DNA from: Mycobacterium sp. OTB74
GTDB lineage: Bacteria > Actinomycetota > Actinomycetes > Mycobacteriales > Mycobacteriaceae
DNA length: 64,000 nucleotides
Assembly (NCBI RefSeq): GCF_029892685.1
Contig: NZ_JARXVD010000001.1
Location: forward strand, 496,001-560,000
Direction of reading: 5' to 3'
Shown here: one piece after another, positions 56,783 to 64,000 of the stretch
How positions within the stretch are numbered: position 1 is the stretch's first letter
Layout of the letters: each line of letters begins with the position of its first letter
The notes under the pieces: generated by a model
Told to the model about the DNA's origin: nothing
Seen by the model: the letters and a program-made list of their open reading frames with translations, nothing else
Databases searched by the model: none
Translations under genes and position numbers: made by a program

Positions 56783-58230
56783 GCACGCCGCTGCTGATCG
56801 ACGGTGAACTGGTAACCGGCGGGGCCGGGGCTTTCGACACGATCAACCCCGCCACGGAGGACGTGCTGGGCCAGGCCGCTGATGCCGACGCCAACGATTT
56901 GGACCGCGCGATCGCGGCCGCTCGCACCGCCTTCGACGACACCGACTGGTCGCGCGACACCGCGCTGCGGGTGCACTGCCTGCGCCAGCTGCAAGCGGCC
57001 TTACACGACGAGATCGAGCACCTGCGGGCGATCACCGTGGCCGAGGTCGGCGCCCCGGTTTCACTGACCTACGGCGGTCAGCTGCAGATGCCGGTGGACG
57101 GACTGCGCTATGTCGCCGAGCTAGCCGAAAAGTATGTGTGGAAAACCGATCTAGGTGATGCGGCGCCGTTCGGTAAACCCACCAGACGCACCGTGGTGCG
57201 CGAGCCCTGCGGGGTGGTCGGAGCAGTGACGCCGTGGAATTTCCCGCACCAGATCAATTTCGCCAAACTCGGGCCTGCGTTGGCCGCGGGCAACACTGTC
57301 GTGCTCAAGCCTGCTCCCGACACCCCGTGGTGTGCCGCCGAGGTCGGCCGGATCATCAACGAACGCACGGATTTTCCGGCTGGTGTGGTCAACATCGTCA
57401 CCGCCAGCGGCCATGCACTCGGTGCGCGACTTACCGAGGACCCTCGCGTTGATCTGGTGTCCTTCACCGGCTCGACCGCGACCGGTCGAGCGGTGATGGC
57501 CGCCGCCTCGCAGACCATCAAAAAGGTATTCCTGGAACTCGGCGGCAAGTCGGCCTATATCGTGCTTGACGACGCTGATCTGCCCGCCGCCTGCGCCGCC
57601 GCGGCCGCCGGGGTGGCGATGCATGCCGGCCAGGGTTGCGCCTTCACCACCCGATTGCTGGTACCCCGCGCGCGTTATGATGAGGCTGTTGCTGCGGCAT
57701 CAACAGCCATGTCCGGCTTAGGATTTGGTGACCCGACCGACCCCGCCACGCTGTGCGGCCCGTTGATCTCGGCTCGGCAGCGGGATCGAGTCGAGGGCTA
57801 CCTGAAGTTGGCCGTCGACGAGGGCGGTTGGTTCGGATGCGGTGGTGGCCGTCCGGCGGACCGCGACCGCGGTTTCTATGTTCAGCCGACGGTGATCGGC
57901 GGTCTGACCAATGACGCCCGGGTGGCCCGCGAAGAGATCTTCGGTCCTGTCCTCACCGTGATCTCCCATGACGGTGATGCCGATGCGGTGCGTATTGCCA
58001 ACGACTCGCCTTATGGCTTGTCCGGTGCGGTGGTCGGTGCTGACCAGAAACGGGTCGACTGGGTGACCTCCCGGCTGCGAACCGGCACAATCAATGTCAA
58101 CGGTGGGGTCTGGTACTCCGCCGATGCCCCGTTCGGGGGCTATAAGCAGTCCGGTATCGGTCGGGAGATGGGGCTGGCCGGTTTCGAGGAGTACCTCGAA
58201 ACCAAACTGATCGCCAAAGGAGTGCAGTGA
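56779..58230 (+). CDS. Aldehyde dehydrogenase
   Basis: This is a 483-residue NAD(P)-dependent aldehyde dehydrogenase: AVTPWNFPHQINFAKLGPAL, VVLKPAPDTP, the catalytic Glu in LELGGKSAYIV, the catalytic Cys in HAGQGCAFTTR, and EEIFGPVLTVI and PFGGYKQSGIGREMG at the end. It is coupled to the BVMO gene by GTGA and to the esterase by another GTGA. In a ketone route it would oxidise the aldehyde derived from the alcohol released by ester cleavage. Confidence 0.93.
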   Translation: MSTPLLIDGELVTGGAGAFDTINPATEDVLGQAADADANDLDRAIAAARTAFDDTDWSRDTALRVHCLRQLQAALHDEIEHLRAITVAEVGAPVSLTYGGQLQMPVDGLRYVAELAEKYVWKTDLGDAAPFGKPTRRTVVREPCGVVGAVTPWNFPHQINFAKLGPALAAGNTVVLKPAPDTPWCAAEVGRIINERTDFPAGVVNIVTASGHALGARLTEDPRVDLVSFTGSTATGRAVMAAASQTIKKVFLELGGKSAYIVLDDADLPAACAAAAAGVAMHAGQGCAFTTRLLVPRARYDEAVAAASTAMSGLGFGDPTDPATLCGPLISARQRDRVEGYLKLAVDEGGWFGCGGGRPADRDRGFYVQPTVIGGLTNDARVAREEIFGPVLTVISHDGDADAVRIANDSPYGLSGAVVGADQKRVDWVTSRLRTGTINVNGGVWYSADAPFGGYKQSGIGREMGLAGFEEYLETKLIAKGVQ

Positions 58231-59201
58231 CAACAGAACTGAATCCCGGACTGGAGCCGGTGCTGAGTCCGCTGCTGGCCGTGAGTGCTCAGATGGACAA
58301 GCCTGCGGTCGGCGATGTTGCGACCCGACGGGCGAGTGCACAGCTCTTGTTCGGGCAGTTGGCCGATGCCCGGCCGCCGGTGCCGCAGGTGCAGACCGAG
58401 TCATTCGAGTTGACCGCCGAGGATGGAGCGGTGGTACCGATGCGCTGGTACCGGCCCGCGTCGGCGGCCGGCGCCGCAGTGCTGTACCTACATGGCGGCG
58501 GCATGATCTATGGCCTTGATACCGTTGGGGCCCTGTATGATTCAGTGGTCCGCGGCTACGTGGCGGCCTCCGGGGTGCCCATGTTGGTGCCCGACTACCG
58601 GGTGGCGCCCGAACATCCGCACCCTGCCCCGGTGCATGACAGCTACGCCGCATTGGTGTGGCTGGCTGAACACGCCGCGGAACTCGGTGTCGACCCCGCC
58701 CGGATCGCGGTGATGGGGGACAGTGCAGGTGGCGGTCTGACGGCCGGCGTGGGCCTGCTGGCCCGCGATCGCGGCGGTCCGGCGATCGCCCAGCAGTTGT
58801 TGATCTACCCGATGCTCGACGACCGAACGCCGGCCCCGGACTGCGCCGTAGCGCCGCTACTGACGTGGAGCTATGACGACAACCTCACCGGCTGGGGTGC
58901 GCTGCTCGGTGCCGGACCTGACCGCTCAACGGTCGGCGGCACCGACGAGGTGTCCGTCTATGCCGCGCCGGCGCGAGCGGAGGATCTGTCCGGACTGCCA
59001 CCCAGCTATGTGGACACCGGAGATTTGGACCTGTTCCACGCCGAAGTCACCAGTTACGCGAGCGCACTTGAAAAATCCGGCGTGCCAACTGAATTGCACG
59101 TCATGCCGGGTTGCCCGCACGCCTTCGAACTGCTGGCGCCCGATGCGCCGGTGTCTCAGCAGGTGGTCGCCGAACGGGTGCGCCGGCTGCGGTCACTGTA
59201 G
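58227..59201 (+). CDS. Alpha/beta hydrolase of the hormone-sensitive lipase family
   Basis: This 324-residue esterase has the oxyanion motif LYLHGGGMIYG, the nucleophile elbow GDSAGGGL (Ser about 167), an acid in PPSYVDTGDLDLF, and His in PGCPHAFELL. It resembles LipR-type esterases that accompany mycobacterial BVMO genes. It would cleave the ester or lactone made by the BVMO two genes upstream. The GTG start overlaps the ALDH stop. The last 9 bp overlap the convergent alcohol dehydrogenase gene. Confidence 0.92.
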   Translation: MTTELNPGLEPVLSPLLAVSAQMDKPAVGDVATRRASAQLLFGQLADARPPVPQVQTESFELTAEDGAVVPMRWYRPASAAGAAVLYLHGGGMIYGLDTVGALYDSVVRGYVAASGVPMLVPDYRVAPEHPHPAPVHDSYAALVWLAEHAAELGVDPARIAVMGDSAGGGLTAGVGLLARDRGGPAIAQQLLIYPMLDDRTPAPDCAVAPLLTWSYDDNLTGWGALLGAGPDRSTVGGTDEVSVYAAPARAEDLSGLPPSYVDTGDLDLFHAEVTSYASALEKSGVPTELHVMPGCPHAFELLAPDAPVSQQVVAERVRRLRSL

Positions 59202-60338
59202 CGAGAAGTCGATGACGCCGCGGATCACCCGGCCGCCCAACAGGTCATCGAACGCATCGTTGATGTCATCGAGCCGGTACCGCCGGGTGATCATCTCGTC
59301 GAGCTTGAGCTTGCCGTCCTGGTAAAGCCTTGCCAGTGCCGGGATTTCGGTGGTCGGATTGCATGACCCAAACAGCGTGCCGCACAGGTTCTTGTTCATC
59401 AAGATGAAGTCCTGCAGGTCCATCCGGACGGATTCCGTTGCGGGCGAAGCCATACCGGTCAACACGCAGGTGCCGCCCTTACGGGTCAACGCAAGCGCTC
59501 CGTCGACGTCATCGGAACCGATGGCAGAAGGCGACAGCACCACGGCGTCGGCCATGACGCCGCGTGTCGACTCGCGAACCAACTCGATGGCCTCGGGGAC
59601 CGTTGCCGCGATATGGGTGGCGCCGAACTCCAGCGCGGAATCACGTTTGAACGCAACAGGATCGACGGCAACCACCTGCGTAGCGCCCGCGAGCGCCGCA
59701 CCCTGTAGGGCTGCGGTACCGATCCCACCCACGCCGATGACCACCACAGTGTCGCCGGCGCGCACCCCGGCCCGGTGCGCCGTCGACCCGTAACCGGTTG
59801 GCACTGCGCAGGACAACAGCGCACTGGGCACCAGTGGGAGTTCTGGGTCGATCTTCACCAGAGAATCGGCGGCGACCACTGTGTGCTGCGCGAATGCCCC
59901 GATCTTGGAAGTGTGTCGCAACTGCTCACCGGACAGGCTGTGATGCCGGAATGTGCCGTCGGTGGGCATACCGGGCACCAGTGTGCCGGCGCCTTTGTCG
60001 CACAGATACTCCATACCGTTTGTGCACCAACGGCAGTGCCCGCACACCGCAAGAAACGAGGTCACCACGTGATCGCCGGGGGTGAAGCCGGTGACACCTG
60101 CGCCGACCTCGACCACCACGGCAGAGCCTTCGTGGCCGCCGATGGTGGGTGGCATGGGCGGCAGCGCCGAACCGGCCGGTCCGGACAGATAACCCGATCG
60201 GATGTGGTCATCAGAGTGGCACAGCCCGGCCGCCGCCATCTGCAGCAGCACCTCACCGGCCCGCGGCGGGTCGAGTTCGAACTCCTCGACAAACCAATCG
60301 CCGCCGCGTTCACGCACAATCGCCGCTCGGCTCCTCAT
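59193..60338 (-). CDS. NDMA-dependent (mycofactocin-type) zinc alcohol dehydrogenase
   Basis: The product has 381 residues. Zinc ligands are GLCHSDDH, GGHEGSA and the structural set CGHCRWCTNGMEYLC; the Rossmann motif is VIGVGGIGTAALQGAALAG. GTFRHHSLSGEQL and LFGSCNPTTEIP...LDEMITRRYRLDDIN match the NDMA-dependent alcohol dehydrogenase group, in which NAD stays bound and electrons probably pass to mycofactocin. The ATG at 60338 gives MRSRAAIVRE, the usual start of the family. It would oxidise an alcohol to the carbonyl used by the BVMO. Confidence 0.88.
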   Translation of the reverse strand: MRSRAAIVRERGGDWFVEEFELDPPRAGEVLLQMAAAGLCHSDDHIRSGYLSGPAGSALPPMPPTIGGHEGSAVVVEVGAGVTGFTPGDHVVTSFLAVCGHCRWCTNGMEYLCDKGAGTLVPGMPTDGTFRHHSLSGEQLRHTSKIGAFAQHTVVAADSLVKIDPELPLVPSALLSCAVPTGYGSTAHRAGVRAGDTVVVIGVGGIGTAALQGAALAGATQVVAVDPVAFKRDSALEFGATHIAATVPEAIELVRESTRGVMADAVVLSPSAIGSDDVDGALALTRKGGTCVLTGMASPATESVRMDLQDFILMNKNLCGTLFGSCNPTTEIPALARLYQDGKLKLDEMITRRYRLDDINDAFDDLLGGRVIRGVIDFSLQ

Positions 60339-60485
60339 ACGTACATCACCCGCCGACGCGTGTCTGGGCACGTCAGATGCTCACACATGCGCCGAATCTA
60401 ACCGACCCCGATGTTTCGCAATCGGTCACGTACACGTCACGCTCCGATTGCCATTGCGCCCAACGACTCGGCGACCGTGCAGGGT

Positions 60486-61334
60486 ATGAGCAACGCATCA
60501 GTTCTCATTTCCGCAGATGACACTGACACTACTGACAGCGCGGACACCGGAATTCCGCGTTATACCCTGTTGTTGTCCGCCGATCGCGACATGATCGAGG
60601 CCGCTCAGCGGCTACGTCATCAAGTGTTCACCTCCGAGCCTGGTTACACCCTCACCGCCACCAGTCCGGGCTTCGAAACCGGAAGAGACGCTGACCATTT
60701 CGATCAGTACTGCGACCACCTGCTGGTCCGCGAGGACAACACGGGCGAGTTCGTCGGCTGCTACCGGATGTTGCCGCCGCCGGGTGCCATTGCGGCCGGA
60801 GGCCTTTACACCGCAACAGAATTCGATGTGAGCGAGCTCGATACGCTGCGTCCGTCACTGGTCGAGATGGGCCGCGCAGTGGTGCGGGCCGATCACCGAA
60901 ACGGAGCTGTGGTGCTGCTGATGTGGGGCGGCATCCTGGCTTACCTGGACCGCAGCGGCTACGACTACGTGACCGGTTGTGTCTCGGTTCCGGTGCAGGG
61001 CGGCCCCAACGAGCAGCCCGGTTCCGGCATCCGCGGGGTGCGCGACTTCGTCGCCCGCCGGCACGCTTCGCCGTACACCGTCCGGCCCTACCGACCGGTG
61101 GTGATCGACGGCAAGGGCCTCGACGAGATCGAGCCGCCGCAACGGCCCGCCATCCCGCCGTTGATGCGCGGTTATCTGCGTCTTGGTGCGAAAGTCTGCG
61201 GCGAGCCTGCACACGACCCGGACTTCGGGGTCGGGGACTTCCCGGCGCTGCTGAACAAGAGCGAGGCCGACGTGCGGTACCTGAAGCGGTTGCGCTCGGC
61301 AGCTGCGGCCACCGAGCAGGCGGCAGACCGGTGA
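60486..61334 (+). CDS. GNAT-like N-acyltransferase (Rv3027c-like)
   Basis: The product has 282 residues. It resembles the acyl-homoserine-lactone-synthase/OlsB-like acyltransferase group: EAAQRLRHQVFTSEPGYTL, DHFDQYCDHLLVRED, VGCYRMLPPPGAIAAGG, then LVEMGRAVVRADHRNGAVVLLMWGGIL. OlsB relatives acylate ornithine in ornithine-lipid synthesis, and the following PlsC-type gene (GTGA overlap) fits an OlsB-OlsA-like pair; the substrate is unproven. The ATG at 60486 is chosen over the longer frame from 60411, which lacks a ribosome site. Confidence 0.85.
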   Translation: MSNASVLISADDTDTTDSADTGIPRYTLLLSADRDMIEAAQRLRHQVFTSEPGYTLTATSPGFETGRDADHFDQYCDHLLVREDNTGEFVGCYRMLPPPGAIAAGGLYTATEFDVSELDTLRPSLVEMGRAVVRADHRNGAVVLLMWGGILAYLDRSGYDYVTGCVSVPVQGGPNEQPGSGIRGVRDFVARRHASPYTVRPYRPVVIDGKGLDEIEPPQRPAIPPLMRGYLRLGAKVCGEPAHDPDFGVGDFPALLNKSEADVRYLKRLRSAAAATEQAADR

Positions 61335-62173
61335 ACACCATTACTCACCCCTGGCTGCGGCAGGCATCCTGTGACGCCAGCTGCATCCGCGTGGACGCCA
61401 GCCAGATCAGCCACCCGGCGGTGGTGGCGGTGCGCACCGCTGCCCGAGTGGCGATGGGCCTGGCGTTGCTGCCTGCGCTGCCGTTGCTGGCCGTCCCGCT
61501 GCCCGGCCGGTCGAGGGTTCAACGCCTGTACTGCCGGCTCATGCTGCGCTGCCTGGGCGTGCGGATCACCGCTTCCGGTGGGCCCATCCGCAACCTCAGC
61601 GGGGTGCTGGTGGTCAGCGGACACGTTTCCTGGGTCGATATCTTCGTCATCGGCGCGGTGATGCCGGGAGCATTCGTGGCCCGCGCCGACCTGATCGAAT
61701 GGCCCGCCCTGGGCTTCGTGGCCCGACTGCTCAAGGTGATCCCGATCGAGCGGACCAGCCTGCGCCGACTGCCGGGCGTGGTGCACACCGTCGCTGACCG
61801 GCTGCGCGCCGGGCAGACCGTGGTGGCTTTCCCCGAGGGCACCACCTGGTGTGGCCTGGGTCACGGCACCTTCGCGCCCGCGATGTTCCAGGCCGCTGTC
61901 GACGCCGCCCGACCTGTGCAGCCGCTACGCCTGAGCTACCGGCACCGGGACGGGGCACTGTCGACGGTGCCCGCCTTCGTCGGCGACGACACGCTGCTGG
62001 CCTCCGTACGACGAGTCATCACCGCTCGGCTGACGGTGTGCCACGTACGGGTGCAGTCGTTGCAGTTGCCGGGCACCGATCGGCGTGATCTGGCCGCCCG
62101 GTGCCAGGAATCGGTGTACGGGGCCGGGTCGCTTCCCGTTGCCGCTGCTACCGGGCACGCGCTGGCTGCCTGA
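61331..62173 (+). CDS. PlsC-type 1-acylglycerol-phosphate acyltransferase (Rv3026c-like)
   Basis: This 280-residue membrane acyltransferase has a hydrophobic helix AMGLALLPALPLLAVPL, the catalytic HxxxxD motif in SGHVSWVDIFV, and the acceptor motif FPEGTTWCGLGHGTFAP. It transfers acyl groups to lysophospholipid-like acceptors. It is coupled to the GNAT gene by GTGA, which supports an ornithine-lipid-like or other two-acyl lipid product. The GTG at 61331 is the natural start. Confidence 0.9.
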   Translation: MNTITHPWLRQASCDASCIRVDASQISHPAVVAVRTAARVAMGLALLPALPLLAVPLPGRSRVQRLYCRLMLRCLGVRITASGGPIRNLSGVLVVSGHVSWVDIFVIGAVMPGAFVARADLIEWPALGFVARLLKVIPIERTSLRRLPGVVHTVADRLRAGQTVVAFPEGTTWCGLGHGTFAPAMFQAAVDAARPVQPLRLSYRHRDGALSTVPAFVGDDTLLASVRRVITARLTVCHVRVQSLQLPGTDRRDLAARCQESVYGAGSLPVAAATGHALAA

Positions 62174-62206
62174 CGGTTTGTGCCTGGCCGGTATCCTGGA
62201 CAGGCC

Positions 62207-63388
62207 ATGAGCCCCGCATACCTGGATCACGCCGCCACCACCCCGATGCACCCCGCTGCCATCGAGGCCATGACGGCTGTGCTGGCCACGGGCGGAAACG
62301 CTTCATCACTGCACACCTCCGGCCGTGCCGCGCGGCGCCGCATGGAGGAGGCTCGCGAGACCCTGGCGCAGAAGCTGGGCGCCAGGCCCTCCGAGGTGAT
62401 CTTCACCGCAGGCGGCACCGAGAGCGACAACCTGGCCGTGAAGGGCATCTTCTGGGCGCGCCGGGACAGCGGGTCGAAGCTATGCCGCATAGTCACGACG
62501 CCGACCGAACACCACGCGGTGCTCGACGCGATCGAGTGGTTGGTCGAGCATGAGGGCGCCGAGGTGACCTGGCTGCCTGTCGACAGCACAGGTGCGGTGT
62601 CACCCGGCGCGCTGCGTGAGGTTCTCGAGACCCACGACGACGTTGCTCTGGTCACGGTCATGTGGGCCAACAACGAGGTCGGGACCATTGCGCCCATCGC
62701 TGAATTAGCCTCGGTGGCAGCCGAATTCGGTGTTCCGATACACAGCGACGCGATTCAGGCGGTTGGTGCAGTCCCGGTCGATTTCGCTGCCAGCGGGCTG
62801 TCCGCGATGAGCGTGGCAGCCCACAAGTTCGGCGGACCCACTGGCGTGGGCGCGCTGCTGCTGCGCCGCGACACCGCGTGCGTGCCGCTGTTGCACGGCG
62901 GCGGTCAAGAACGCGACGTGCGTTCGGGCACACCGGATGTCGCCGGTGCGGTTGCCATGGCAGCGGCAGCGGCCGTCGCGGTCGATGAGCTGGGGGCCTA
63001 CCGAGTGCGGATCACTGCGCTGCGGGACCGTCTGGTCGACGGGGTGCTGTCCGGTATCGATGATGTGGTGCTCAACGGTGCGACCGGAGAGCAGCGGCTG
63101 CCGGGCAACGCACACTTCACCTTTCGGGGCTGCGAAGGCGACGCGCTCCTGATGTTGTTGGATGCCAAGGGAATAGAGTGTTCCACTGGCTCCGCGTGTA
63201 CCGCTGGGGTGGCGCAGCCGTCGCACGTCCTGATCGCCATGGGTTCAGCCAACCCACGCGGGTCTCTGCGATTTTCTTTGGGCCACACCAGTACTGACGC
63301 CGATATCGATGCGGTGCTGGCGGTGCTCCCCGCCGCCGTGGACCGCGCCCGTCAGGCCGCATTGGCCAGTGCCGGGCCGAGGAGGTAG
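62207..63388 (+). CDS. iscS: Cysteine desulfurase IscS
   Basis: This 393-residue PLP enzyme (same length as M. tuberculosis Rv3025c) releases sulfur from cysteine for Fe-S clusters and tRNA thiolation. It begins [18 protein letters not shown]. Visible sites are TAGGTESDN, the PLP Asp/His region [11 protein letters not shown], the PLP lysine in [14 protein letters not shown], and the catalytic Cys in [11 protein letters not shown]. It lies two bases before mnmA, matching a functional link: IscS donates sulfur to the tRNA thiouridylase. Confidence 0.96.
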   Translation: MSPAYLDHAATTPMHPAAIEAMTAVLATGGNASSLHTSGRAARRRMEEARETLAQKLGARPSEVIFTAGGTESDNLAVKGIFWARRDSGSKLCRIVTTPTEHHAVLDAIEWLVEHEGAEVTWLPVDSTGAVSPGALREVLETHDDVALVTVMWANNEVGTIAPIAELASVAAEFGVPIHSDAIQAVGAVPVDFAASGLSAMSVAAHKFGGPTGVGALLLRRDTACVPLLHGGGQERDVRSGTPDVAGAVAMAAAAAVAVDELGAYRVRITALRDRLVDGVLSGIDDVVLNGATGEQRLPGNAHFTFRGCEGDALLMLLDAKGIECSTGSACTAGVAQPSHVLIAMGSANPRGSLRFSLGHTSTDADIDAVLAVLPAAVDRARQAALASAGPRR

Positions 63389-63390
63389 CA

Positions 63391-64000
63391 ATGCGGGTTC
63401 TGGTTGCAATGAGCGGGGGAGTGGACTCTTCGGTGGCCGCCGCGCGCATGGTCGACGCCGGACATGACGTCGTCGGCGTGCATATGGCGTTGTCCACCGC
63501 CCCCGGGACGCTGCGCACGGGCTCCAGGGGCTGCTGCTCCAAGGAGGACGCCGGTGACGCCCGCCGCGTCGCCGACATTCTTGACATCCCGTTCTACGTC
63601 TGGGATTTGGCCGATCGCTTCAAAGAAGACGTCATCGACGACTTCGTCGAGTCCTACGCCCGCGGCGAGACCCCGAACCCATGCGTGCGGTGCAACGAGC
63701 GGATCAAGTTCTCGGCGCTGTCCGCACGGGCGCTGGCGCTCGGCTTCGACGCAGTCGCCACTGGTCACTACGCCCGGCTGGAAGAAGGCCGACTGCGCCG
63801 CGCCGTGGACGCCGGCAAGGACCAGTCGTACGTGCTCGGGGTGCTGACCGCTGAGCAGCTGCAGCACGCACTGTTCCCGATCGGCGACACCCCTAAGCCC
63901 CAAATTCGGCAGGAGGCCGAGGACCGCGGCCTGGCAGTGGCCAAGAAGCCGGACAGTCACGACATCTGCTTCATTCCGTCCGGTGACACCCGGGCGTTCC
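63391..64000 (+). CDS. mnmA: tRNA-specific 2-thiouridylase MnmA (cut by the window end)
   Basis: The first 203 codons are present and run off the window. It starts [20 protein letters not shown], with the PP-loop SGGVDSS that binds ATP. The nucleophilic Cys lies in [14 protein letters not shown], followed by [17 protein letters not shown] and [15 protein letters not shown]. It makes 2-thiouridine at the wobble base of Lys, Glu and Gln tRNAs with sulfur from IscS. GAGGAGG (63379-63385) precedes the ATG at 63391. Also known as trmU (Rv3024c). Confidence 0.95.
   Translation, partial: MRVLVAMSGGVDSSVAAARMVDAGHDVVGVHMALSTAPGTLRTGSRGCCSKEDAGDARRVADILDIPFYVWDLADRFKEDVIDDFVESYARGETPNPCVRCNERIKFSALSARALALGFDAVATGHYARLEEGRLRRAVDAGKDQSYVLGVLTAEQLQHALFPIGDTPKPQIRQEAEDRGLAVAKKPDSHDICFIPSGDTRAF

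Overview
This window reads as a chromosomal segment of a mycobacterium, probably a rapid-growing Mycolicibacterium-type species. The DNA is GC-rich with strong GC3 bias, GTG starts are common and GTGA/ATGA stop-start overlaps join many genes. The backbone keeps the gene order of Mycobacterium tuberculosis Rv3053c to Rv3024c, in reversed orientation: nrdHIE, TetR, flavin monooxygenase, nrdF2, adhC, fecB, ctaD, serB2, ABC ATPase, NUDIX, echA17, two methyltransferase-type genes, TB22.2-like, beta-propeller lipoprotein, acyltransferase, the glucan/methylglucose-lipopolysaccharide trio, etfB-etfA, GNAT, PlsC-type acyltransferase, iscS and mnmA. These names rest on remembered family and locus knowledge, not on a search.

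Layout. 1-2340 is a small stress-type island (DUF6131, ChaB, a two-helix membrane protein, a UsfY-like protein), with two promoters matching the mycobacterial SigF consensus. 2340-14800 holds class Ib ribonucleotide reductase: nrdHIE, and nrdF2 about 8 kb away, each preceded by a pair of NrdR-like boxes with the same 32-bp geometry. Between them lie a DUF5997/LysR-like pair, a BTRD-repeat serine hydrolase interrupted by two in-frame amber codons, a geranylgeranyl-reductase-type flavoprotein, TetR and a flavin monooxygenase. 14800-26750 is an accessory segment: an F420/LLM oxidoreductase, an MscS channel with a cyclic-nucleotide-binding domain co-transcribed with a catalytically degenerate cyclase, then a LuxE/LuxC-like acyl-reductase operon with its TetR, facing an aldehyde dehydrogenase, a CMD protein and a 3-hydroxyisobutyrate-dehydrogenase-like gene. 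The two arms share a 26-bp palindromic operator.

26800-48850 is the conserved core (respiration, serine synthesis, polysaccharide synthesis, electron-transfer flavoprotein), with clear hairpin terminators between convergent genes. 48950-60340 is a second accessory island inserted between etfA and the GNAT gene. It holds a large LAL/LuxR regulator, a cupin, an NAD(P)-binding protein, a metallo-beta-lactamase-fold hydrolase, an ECF sigma factor, and a Baeyer-Villiger-type monooxygenase, aldehyde dehydrogenase, esterase and NDMA-dependent alcohol dehydrogenase. Together these look like an alcohol to ketone to ester degradation route. 60486-64000 returns to the core and ends inside mnmA.

No tRNA, rRNA, insertion sequence, prophage or CRISPR array was recognised. 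The most notable items are the shared 26-bp operator with the Lux-like reductase pair, the double-amber hydrolase, the degenerate cyclase coupled to a cNMP-binding channel, and the matched NrdR box pairs.
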